64,000 bases of DNA from Oscillospiraceae bacterium (GTDB lineage: Bacteria; Bacillota; Clostridia; Oscillospirales; Acutalibacteraceae): NCBI GenBank assembly GCA_015066225.1, contig SVOT01000003.1, forward strand, positions 1 through 64,000, read 5' to 3'. The position numbers were made by a program, and so were the translations under genes. How positions within the stretch are numbered: the first letter of the stretch is position 1; each line of letters opens with the position of its first letter. The notes under the pieces were generated by a model. The model ran no database searches, was not told the origin of the DNA, and worked only from the letters and a program-made list of their open reading frames with translations. This document shows positions 57,403 to 64,000 of the stretch, piece after piece.

Positions 57403-58719
57403 TTTAAAAATACAATCATATTTTTCTGCCCAGCTAAAAACCCTTTCCTTATCATACTTTTCAGGGAGAGTGGTGCAAAGTGCCATTACCTTGCCCACAT
57501 CCGCAACAACCTTCAAAAGCTTTTTGAGAAGGTCTTTGTCTTTTAAGATTGCCACCCCACGTTTGGGCATATCAAGAGCAGGGTGAGCAAAATCCGTGAT
57601 GCTTGTGGTATCAGCCGTTATGGTCATTTCTCGCCATGTAAGGATTTTGTTTTCAAAAATATAATCAAGCTGTTCAGGGGTTATTTTAGTCAGCAACAGT
57701 TTAACAACCGCAAGCGGAGCGAGTCCTGCACCCAGCTTTTTATAGAAATAGTACTGGTATTGCCAGAGTGATTCAGCGGTGAAATTATGCCTTGTGGCAT
57801 CCATTACCGCCTTTGCAAGAATAGGGGCGGCACGCAAGGAATTGGCAATACCCGAGCCGATAATGGGCACCGTCATAAAGGCACTGTCGCCTATTGCAGC
57901 GTAACCGTTGGCTACCATAATTGAAATAGGCTGGCGCACGGGAATCTCAACAAACTGACCACCACGCACAAGCTCTGTGCCAAGAGACGGATTCTTACCC
58001 CTGTAATAATCGGCTGTGCGTTCAACCTCTTTAATATCAAATGGGTCGAATCTGCCGATTAATAAATCTGTGTATTTTTCCTCGGTGGCAACCCAACCGA
58101 TTCCCAGCTTACCCTCAGGAAGAAGACAGACCTTGTATTTATCCTCAACGTAATCATCGGTTGCCTTGTTATAAAATCCACGGTAAACATAAAACTTCTC
58201 GTTAACAGACGGGTGCTTCTGAATACCGAATTTTTCAGGCAGACTGCTTCTTACGGGTGACTCGCAGCCGCAGGCATCAATTACCAACGCACCATATATT
58301 TCGCCCATATCGGTTTTTATGCCGACTACCCTGTCACCCTCAACTATTGCACCCTGAATGGTGCAACCGTAAATGAACTTTACACCATTTTTCTCTGCGG
58401 TGGCAACAAGCAAATCATAAATATCCTTGCGTTCCATTTTAATCTCAAGCTTATCTTGAGGAACACGTTGCCTTATAGCAATTTTCTCGTTTGGTGAATA
58501 AAAGGTCATATCCGTTTTGTATTCAAAAAGACCTTCATCAGGCATCGGAATATTGGCTTTTCTGAGGGATTTGGGATCGAAAATATCTGTCCAATCATAA
58601 CCCATATTTTCTTTTGAATTACGTTCATACACCTCAACGTCATATCCCTTTGCCGCAAGAATGGACGCCGTTGCTATTCCGCCGTGGCCACCACCGGCAA
58701 CAATAATCTTACCTGACAT
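57400..58719 (-). CDS. NAD(P)/FAD-dependent oxidoreductase (geranylgeranyl-reductase-like)
   Basis: 439 residues. It has an N-terminal Rossmann FAD fold with GGGHGGIA (about 8-15) and EVYERN, then the GR-family middle region. DACGCESPVRSSLP and a later AIGDSAFMTVPIIGSGIANSL give the second FAD contact, and a helical C-terminus follows. It is likely a flavoprotein reductase or monooxygenase; substrate unknown. ATG 58719 follows GGAGGGATGCAA; an upstream in-frame ATG six bases earlier sits too close to that site. It is a single-gene transcript convergent with the YbaK gene. Confidence 0.8.
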   Translation of the reverse strand: MSGKIIVAGGGHGGIATASILAAKGYDVEVYERNSKENMGYDWTDIFDPKSLRKANIPMPDEGLFEYKTDMTFYSPNEKIAIRQRVPQDKLEIKMERKDIYDLLVATAEKNGVKFIYGCTIQGAIVEGDRVVGIKTDMGEIYGALVIDACGCESPVRSSLPEKFGIQKHPSVNEKFYVYRGFYNKATDDYVEDKYKVCLLPEGKLGIGWVATEEKYTDLLIGRFDPFDIKEVERTADYYRGKNPSLGTELVRGGQFVEIPVRQPISIMVANGYAAIGDSAFMTVPIIGSGIANSLRAAPILAKAVMDATRHNFTAESLWQYQYYFYKKLGAGLAPLAVVKLLLTKITPEQLDYIFENKILTWREMTITADTTSITDFAHPALDMPKRGVAILKDKDLLKKLLKVVADVGKVMALCTTLPEKYDKERVFSWAEKYDCIFK

Positions 58720-58777
58720 TTGCATCCCTCCAATTACTATATATTCTAATATAGCAAAACAGAAAATAAAAATCAAT

Positions 58778-58812
58778 AAAAAAGCTCCGTGAGAAATTCT
58801 CACGGAGCTCAT
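58778..58812 (-). terminator. terminator of the 527-residue secreted protein gene
   Basis: AGCTCCGTGAGAA/TTCTCACGGAGCT with a T tract on the minus strand. It also lies just upstream of the flavoprotein gene, which it would insulate from read-through. Confidence 0.9.
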
Positions 58813-58820
58813 ATTTTTAA

Positions 58821-60404
58821 TTAGCCGATAAGGTCACCAATACCAAGCAACTCTAAAAGCTTGGAGAACAAACCAAAGATAAGAGTAAGGATTGTGTTAG
58901 GCATAACAATTTCCTGCTCTTCTTCAGCTGTTGTTCCAACTGTGTATTCGAAGGTTTTCTCGTCAGCTTCACCTGTTGCCTGCCATGAGCAAACGTGATC
59001 TTCGGGAGCGAGCAAAGCGTTGCCGCAATTTGTCTTACCACAAGCCTCACAAGCGTATGCTTCGGGAGGATTGCCGCAACCGGGACAAGCATCACCATCG
59101 ACGATTTCACCGCAATCGAAGCAAACCATTATAGGCTCAGCTTCGTTGTCACAAGTATAAACCTGCTCAATGTAGTTGATTTTCAATGTGTATTTACCGA
59201 AAACTGTGTGGGTGAAAACTACGTCGAAGTTACCGTCTTCAAATGTGCCGTTATATTCTTCGTTTACATACCATGAAACGGGAAGGTATCTCTTTGAACC
59301 GGCAACAACTTCAGTGTTATCGCATCCGCTACCGAAGGCTGTGAAACGAACTGTTCTGTGGTGAATGTACTCACTTGCAAGACCCTTTGCATCGTTGTTA
59401 TCAGCAGAATAAACTTTCATACTGCCGACATCAGTAATTGTGTGGCTTGCACCGCAACCGTTAAGACAAACAGCAGTTTTTGTACCGTCTGCACTGTATG
59501 TTGCGTCGTTGTTGGAAACGTATTTACCAAAAGTATGGTCTGTTACAGCGAAGTTAACACTTACTGCAACGTTTGCATCTGTTTTATCACATACAACAAC
59601 AAGCTCTTCAGCGTAGTTACTGATTCCAAGACCTGTTACGGGCTGAACGGAAATTGTCAAAGACTCACCTGCTGCAAGCTTGAGATTGCCGGAAACAAGA
59701 GCGATTACATAGTTTGCACTTGTGGGAAGTGAGTACTGAAGAGTACCGTTACCGATGTTTGTGATAGTGAATGTTTTTGCTTCGGGTGCTTCATAGTTCA
59801 AGCAAGCATATCCGAGATTGATATCGTTAACATCAACCTGAGCAGCGAAAACAGCCTTTTCCCAAACGGGGTAAAGTGTGAGGCTCTCAGTCATAGCGGG
59901 GCTTTCCTGACCAAGTCTGTAAACAAGGTCGCCACCGTCAGTTGTTGTCCAACCGACCTGAACGTAACCGTCACGAGTGAAAAGAGCACCCTCGAGGGTA
60001 ACAACTTCGTTGATTTCAACTTCAACTCTTACATCAGAACCGATACCGTCTGCACCGGGTTTGTAGGTAATTGCGTTCTTGGCAACTTCCCAAGAGGGAT
60101 AAAGTGTTTTGTTACCTGTTACACGATATTTGGCGCCAAGGTTGTAGTTTTTGCTTGAACCTTCAGCATAGTTACTCCAACCGTTCTGAACATAACCGTC
60201 ACGGGTGTATGTAACATCGGGAAGTTCAACCTGTTTGTTACGGTCAACAGGGCCAAGTGTTATAACAAGGTCTGTTTCTTTACCGTAGTTACCGGCTTTG
60301 AGTGTAACTGTGTACTGAGCGGCAATTGCGCTGACCCCAACAGCAGAGAGGAGCATAAGCGCTGCCATAAACACAGCCAAGGATTTTTTGAAGCTTGTCT
60401 TCAT
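58821..60404 (-). CDS. secreted InlB-repeat and Cys-rich protein (unknown)
   Basis: 527 residues. A signal peptide (MKTSFKKSLAVFMAALMLLSAVGVSAIAA) precedes two InlB/Listeria-Bacteroides-type repeats (TRDGYVQNGWSN…LYPSWE and TRDGYVQVGWTT…LYPVWE). An Ig-like ASH-type domain follows (INLGYACLNYEAPEAKTFTITNIGNGTLQYSLP). A C-terminal zinc-ribbon-like cluster (CFDCGEIVDGDACPGCG…CEACGKTNCG) is followed by a hydrophobic amphipathic tail ending LGIGDLIG. No sortase or transmembrane anchor. Surface or extracellular; the Cys cluster outside the cell is unusual. GGAGGAAT precedes ATG 60404. Confidence 0.75.
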   Translation of the reverse strand: MKTSFKKSLAVFMAALMLLSAVGVSAIAAQYTVTLKAGNYGKETDLVITLGPVDRNKQVELPDVTYTRDGYVQNGWSNYAEGSSKNYNLGAKYRVTGNKTLYPSWEVAKNAITYKPGADGIGSDVRVEVEINEVVTLEGALFTRDGYVQVGWTTTDGGDLVYRLGQESPAMTESLTLYPVWEKAVFAAQVDVNDINLGYACLNYEAPEAKTFTITNIGNGTLQYSLPTSANYVIALVSGNLKLAAGESLTISVQPVTGLGISNYAEELVVVCDKTDANVAVSVNFAVTDHTFGKYVSNNDATYSADGTKTAVCLNGCGASHTITDVGSMKVYSADNNDAKGLASEYIHHRTVRFTAFGSGCDNTEVVAGSKRYLPVSWYVNEEYNGTFEDGNFDVVFTHTVFGKYTLKINYIEQVYTCDNEAEPIMVCFDCGEIVDGDACPGCGNPPEAYACEACGKTNCGNALLAPEDHVCSWQATGEADEKTFEYTVGTTAEEEQEIVMPNTILTLIFGLFSKLLELLGIGDLIG

Positions 60405-60543
60405 ATGTAATTCCTCCAAACTAAAATGCATATAAACTTATACAAATGAATTATAGCACATTTGTCAAGACTATGTCAAGAAATACATTTCAACATATTA
60501 AACAAATGTAAGCTGAAAAAACTGTTAAAGTTACTAACTACAA

Positions 60544-61563
60544 TCATTCGTCTATGGGCTTGCTTGCAACTGCATTCAGCGACAAGTCGTGAAACTCGGT
60601 TTCACACTCACCTTTAATGTATTCATAATAGCCCTGCGCCGCTATCATTGCCGCATTATCGCCACAGTATTTGAGCTCGGGCTTGTAAAGTTCAATGCCT
60701 TCACAGGTACATTTTTCTTCCATTATCCTTCTCAATCTTGAGTTTGCAGAAACACCACCTGCAAGAACAATCTTTTTTGCACCGTATTCCTTCGCCGCCG
60801 CCATTGTGTGAGATGCAAGAATATCGGTAACAGCTTTTATAAATGATGCACCCAAATCCTCCGCCTTAACTGTTTCACCTTTCTGAGATGCATTGTGCAC
60901 AAGGTTCACCGCAAAGGTTTTGAGCCCCGAAAAGCTAAAATCATATTTTGAATCCGCAAGCTTAGGAACGGGGAATTTGTATTTATTCTCGTCGCCGTCT
61001 TTTGCGATTTTGTCGAGATTCACACCACCGGGATACGGAAGACCAACTGTTCGGGCAGCTTTATCCATCGCCTCGCCTGCCGCATCATCACGTGTTCTGC
61101 CGATAATTTCAAAATCGGTGTAAGATTTAACGTTTATGATGTGGCTGTGACCGCCTGAAACAACCAAAGCCATAAATGGCGGTTTAATATTCTCATCCGA
61201 AATATAGTTTGCGGCAATATGCCCGCGAAGATGGTGAACGGGAACAAGAGGCTTTTTTGCAGAATAGCAAAGCCCCTTTGCGTAGTTTACGCCCACAAGC
61301 AAGGCACCAATAAGACCCGGAGCGTAAGTAACCGCAACAGCATCAATTTCATCCAGAGTGCAGTTTGCGTCCGCCAAAGCTTTTTTCACCACGGTGCAGA
61401 TAGCCTCCGTGTGACGTCTTGACGCAATTTCCGGCACAACACCACCGTATATTTTATGCTCTTCAACCTGTGAAGCAATAACATTTGAAAGCACTCTTCT
61501 GCCGTCTTCAACAACTGCTGCCGCAGTTTCGTCACAAGAGCTTTCAATTCCTAAAATTTTCAT
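60544..61563 (-). CDS. tsaD: tRNA N6-adenosine threonylcarbamoyltransferase
   Basis: 339 residues. It has ILGIESSCDETAAAVVEDGR, the HHLRGHIAAN metal-binding His pair, SGGHSHI, MDKAARTVGLPYPGG and AGGVSANSRLR. It forms t6A37 in tRNAs together with TsaB/E. Its start overlaps the rimI stop (ATGA), and rimI in turn overlaps polA: a tight polA-rimI-tsaD cluster. GAGAAGGATTT precedes ATG. Confidence 0.97.
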   Translation of the reverse strand: MKILGIESSCDETAAAVVEDGRRVLSNVIASQVEEHKIYGGVVPEIASRRHTEAICTVVKKALADANCTLDEIDAVAVTYAPGLIGALLVGVNYAKGLCYSAKKPLVPVHHLRGHIAANYISDENIKPPFMALVVSGGHSHIINVKSYTDFEIIGRTRDDAAGEAMDKAARTVGLPYPGGVNLDKIAKDGDENKYKFPVPKLADSKYDFSFSGLKTFAVNLVHNASQKGETVKAEDLGASFIKAVTDILASHTMAAAKEYGAKKIVLAGGVSANSRLRRIMEEKCTCEGIELYKPELKYCGDNAAMIAAQGYYEYIKGECETEFHDLSLNAVASKPIDE

Positions 61564-62027
61564 AAATCCTTCTCTTTTCGGTTTTCAAAATAATATGTCA
61601 TCAACAGGGCATCCTCGACAGGGCTTTCATAAAAACGCTTTCTTTCCCCCACAACACAGAAGCCTGCTTTTTCATAAAGCAAAATAGCACCGAGATTGCT
61701 TTTTCGCACCTCAAGAGTGACAAATTCGGCATTTTCCTCTTCAGAAACAGATATAAGCTTATTAAGAAGCAATCCTCCCACACCTTGTCTGCGATATTTC
61801 GGTGAAACGGCTATATTTGCTATGCTTACCTCGCCGAGAACGTTATGAGCGCCTATATATCCCACAATTTCTCCGCCATTTTGTGCAACGTAAAACCGGG
61901 CAAATTTGTTGCCCAGCTCCGTCTTCAAGCCGTCGCAGGTCCAGGGGACGGAAAAGCATTCCTCCTCCAGCCTTGCAACACCGTGAAGATGCTCCTCGCC
62001 AAACACTTTCAATTCAATATCGGTCAT
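61560..62027 (-). CDS. rimI: ribosomal-protein S18-alanine N-acetyltransferase
   Basis: 155 residues, GNAT fold. It has ANIAVSPKYRRQGVGGLLLNKLI (acetyl-CoA motif R-x-x-G-x-G) and LLYEKAGF(CVVGERKRFYESPVEDALLM) at the C-terminus, as in RimI. ATG 62027 overlaps the polA stop (ATGA), so translation is coupled. An alternative start five codons upstream lies inside polA and is not conserved. Confidence 0.9.
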   Translation of the reverse strand: MTDIELKVFGEEHLHGVARLEEECFSVPWTCDGLKTELGNKFARFYVAQNGGEIVGYIGAHNVLGEVSIANIAVSPKYRRQGVGGLLLNKLISVSEEENAEFVTLEVRKSNLGAILLYEKAGFCVVGERKRFYESPVEDALLMTYYFENRKEKDL

Positions 62028-64000
62028 TTTGTTTCGTACCACGTTTTGCCGTGAGCCACTTCAACAGTCAAGGGAACCTCAAGCTCACAGGCACTTTCCA
62101 TTGTATTCTTAAGAAGCTCTGCAACCCTCTCAGCCTCCTTTTCAGGGGCTTCTATTATAAGCTCGTCGTGAACCTGCAAAATGAGCTTAGCCTCGGGGCA
62201 TTCTTCTTTTAGCCTGTCAAATACTTTTATCATAGCGATTTTAATTATATCCGCCGCTGTACCCTGAATAGGCATATTCATAGCAACTCTTTCACCGAAG
62301 CCACGGCGGATTGCATTTTTCTCCTGCAGCTCGGGGAGATATCTGCGTCTGCCGAAAACGGTTTCTGCATATCCCTTTTCTTTTGCAGAGGATTTTGCAT
62401 TCTCCATAAAAGCGGCAACACCGCTGTAATTTGCAAGATAGCTTTTTATATATCTGTCTGCCTCAACAACGCTGACACCGATGTCATTTGAAAGCGAAAA
62501 TGCACCGATTCCGTAAACGATACCGAAGTTAACAGCCTTTGCCTTGCGCCTGTCGGCGGAGGTTACCTGCTCCAAGGGAATATTCATAATCTGTGAAGCA
62601 GTTATTGAATGAATATCGTCACCGCTCAAAAAAGCTTTTATCATATTCGAATCGCCCGACATAGCTGCAAGCACACGAAGCTCAATCTGAGAATAGTCGG
62701 CATCAACAAGAACGAAGCCGTCACGGGCATTAAAGAATTTGCGAAGCTCTCTTCCGAGCTCGGTACGCACGGGGATATTCTGCAGATTGGGCTCTGCAGA
62801 GGAAATTCTGCCCGTTCTTGTTTCTGTCTGGTTGAGGGTTGAGTGAATTCTGCCATCAATATCAATAACCTTCAAAAGCCCCTCGCAATAGGTGGATTTG
62901 AGCTTCGACAAGGCTCTGTATTCAAGAATAACGTTGATAACAGGGTGCTTATCTCTGAGAGCTTCAAGCACCTCGGCATTTGTTGAGTAGCCTGTTTTTG
63001 TTTTTTTGCCGTGGGGAAGATTGAGCTTATCCTCGCTGAAAAGAACGTCACCCAGCTGTTTCGGAGAATTAACGTTAAATTCACAGGAGCACATATCATA
63101 GATTTTTGCAAGACACTCCTCGAGCCTTGCAGAAATTTTTTCGTTGTAGCCTTCTATACCCGCTCTGTCAACAGAAAAGCCCTCAAGCTCCATTGAAGCA
63201 AGAACTCTTGCAAGTGGCATTTCGATTTCGCTGAGAAGCTTTTCCTGAGAATTCTCTTTAACAGAAGCCAAAAGCTTAGCACAAAGCGATTCAAGCACAG
63301 CTGCAGACTCCACTGCTGCTTTTTTTTCTTTAAAAAACTCATCCAAACAGCCTGTTGCTTCTATTTTCACTGACGGCACACCGTAGGCACCCGCAAGACT
63401 TTTTATTGAATAGTCGCTTGAATTGGGGTTGAGAAGATACGCCGCAAGCTCTGTATCAAAAGCTATGCCCGCAGGCTCAATTCCGCTGACCATACAATAG
63501 GAATACAGCTCTTTTATATTGTCTGTATTTTTTTCAATTTTTTCATCACTCAGGAACGCGTTGACAAAAGAGATAAATGAAAAATCACTGTTTGAAACGA
63601 GAGCAACTCCCTCGGGAGTTTTAAACAGCAGATATTCAATCCCGTTGTTATTATAGCCCGCTTTAAAATATGCTTTTTTATTTTCTCTGAGTTTATTGAG
63701 AAAATCATCTTTATCTTCAATTTCAAAAAGCTTCAATGAATCAACACTGTCTGCCACTTCCTCAACGTCTGCTTCAAAATGCAGTTTGTTAAGAAGCTTG
63801 AACATTTCAAGCGACATCAAAAGATTTGTTGCTTTTTTGGCATCGGGCTCGGCAGGAATATAATCAGAAAGCACTGTGCTGACAGGTGCTTCAAGGCATA
63901 TTTCACCCAGTTTTTTGCTGAGAAATGCGTTATCCTGAGATGCTTCAAGCTTTGCTCTTACACCTGCTTTTATATCAATATTTTCAAGGTTTTCGTAAAT
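62024..64000 (-). CDS. polA: DNA polymerase I, truncated at the right edge
   Basis: The reading frame is open through position 64000, so the N-terminal 5'-3' exonuclease lies outside the window; the visible part (about 659 codons) begins at its C-terminal edge (IYENLENIDIKAG…). The 3'-5' exonuclease-like region keeps FDTELAAYLLNP but lacks the DxE metal motif, so proofreading is probably absent, as in other Gram-positive Pol I. The polymerase is complete: motif A VDADYSQIELR, the O-helix RRKAKAVNFGIVYG, and motif C QVHDELIIEAP. It is the first of polA-rimI-tsaD. Confidence 0.97.
   Translation of the reverse strand: MYENLENIDIKAGVRAKLEASQDNAFLSKKLGEICLEAPVSTVLSDYIPAEPDAKKATNLLMSLEMFKLLNKLHFEADVEEVADSVDSLKLFEIEDKDDFLNKLRENKKAYFKAGYNNNGIEYLLFKTPEGVALVSNSDFSFISFVNAFLSDEKIEKNTDNIKELYSYCMVSGIEPAGIAFDTELAAYLLNPNSSDYSIKSLAGAYGVPSVKIEATGCLDEFFKEKKAAVESAAVLESLCAKLLASVKENSQEKLLSEIEMPLARVLASMELEGFSVDRAGIEGYNEKISARLEECLAKIYDMCSCEFNVNSPKQLGDVLFSEDKLNLPHGKKTKTGYSTNAEVLEALRDKHPVINVILEYRALSKLKSTYCEGLLKVIDIDGRIHSTLNQTETRTGRISSAEPNLQNIPVRTELGRELRKFFNARDGFVLVDADYSQIELRVLAAMSGDSNMIKAFLSGDDIHSITASQIMNIPLEQVTSADRRKAKAVNFGIVYGIGAFSLSNDIGVSVVEADRYIKSYLANYSGVAAFMENAKSSAKEKGYAETVFGRRRYLPELQEKNAIRRGFGERVAMNMPIQGTAADIIKIAMIKVFDRLKEECPEAKLILQVHDELIIEAPEKEAERVAELLKNTMESACELEVPLTVEVAHGKTWYETK

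Noticed and set aside
1-64000. CRISPR array
   Set aside because: No set of regularly spaced repeats with unique spacers was found; the repeats seen are hairpins, tandem units or paired copies.
1-64000. tRNA or rRNA genes
   Set aside because: No cloverleaf-like sequence with a T-arm and CCA context was recognised apart from the tmRNA; no rRNA segments seen.
63875-64000. Treating polA as starting at the internal GTG (63874)
   Set aside because: The frame stays open to the window edge and encodes typical residues from the end of the 5'-3' exonuclease, so the true start is outside.

Overview
The window looks like a chromosomal segment of an anaerobic, probably gut-associated, spore-former-lineage Firmicute (Clostridia, Oscillospirales-like). 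The evidence is the Gram-positive order SRP RNA-dnaX-ybaB-recR, a yunB sporulation gene, strong GGAGG ribosome sites, indolepyruvate:ferredoxin oxidoreductase, two BspA-like leucine-rich-repeat surface proteins, and core genes (polA, tsaD, rimI, lgt, folD, smpB, ssrA). This is inferred from gene content only; no species can be named.

Region 1 (about 0.3-14 kb, all genes on the minus strand, visibly AT-richer than the rest) is a defence island. Reading in transcription order it starts with a promoter at 14.03 kb and a type I restriction-modification operon, hsdM-hsdS-(two unknown genes)-hsdR. It continues without a visible terminator into a small membrane protein with an apparent ATA start, a zinc-ribbon/Ymh-type protein, a winged-helix-like protein with a C-terminal membrane anchor, and an AbiTii-domain protein. 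The last two share a near-identical IGDxNxIxxTNI motif. A truncated DUF6809 gene and a strong terminator follow. Next comes a separate minimal CBASS operon (CD-NTase plus a Cap15-like 2TM/beta-barrel effector) with its own promoter and an 18-bp operator-like palindrome. The CBASS unit is bracketed by two 148-bp direct repeats made from the start of the DUF6809 gene.

Region 2 (14.3-18 kb, plus strand) holds a four-Asp-box sialidase-like protein, a DUF368 (PopT-type) transporter, ribulose-phosphate epimerase and ribokinase. Region 3 (18.2-20.1 kb) is an AT-rich patch of three small unknown genes. Two of them are preceded by near-identical 0.2-kb leaders that carry a T-box-like motif followed by a terminator hairpin.

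Region 4 (20-34 kb) mixes two divergent alpha/beta hydrolases, purC, a sugar-phosphate epimerase-like TIM barrel, cofactor-independent phosphoglycerate mutase, yunB, a 983-residue BspA-like secreted protein, and an aryl-pyruvate fermentation operon (acyl-CoA ligase-iorA-iorB). Region 5 (34-46 kb) contains a phosphoribosyltransferase-rsmI operon and an epimerase-SDR dehydrogenase pair. It also holds an apparently IS200/IS605-derived non-autonomous element, an HTH-membrane protein, a second BspA-like protein and the hexuronate operon uxuA-eda-kdgK. The SDR may supply the fructuronate reductase step.

Region 6 (46-64 kb) is mostly housekeeping: folD-lgt-two M16 peptidase-like genes; yebC; SRP RNA; dnaX-ybaB-recR; smpB, an HTH regulator and tmRNA; a YbaK deacylase; a flavoprotein; a secreted InlB-repeat/Cys-rich protein; and polA-rimI-tsaD, with polA running off the right edge. 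No CRISPR array, tRNA gene, rRNA gene, prophage or intact transposase was seen.
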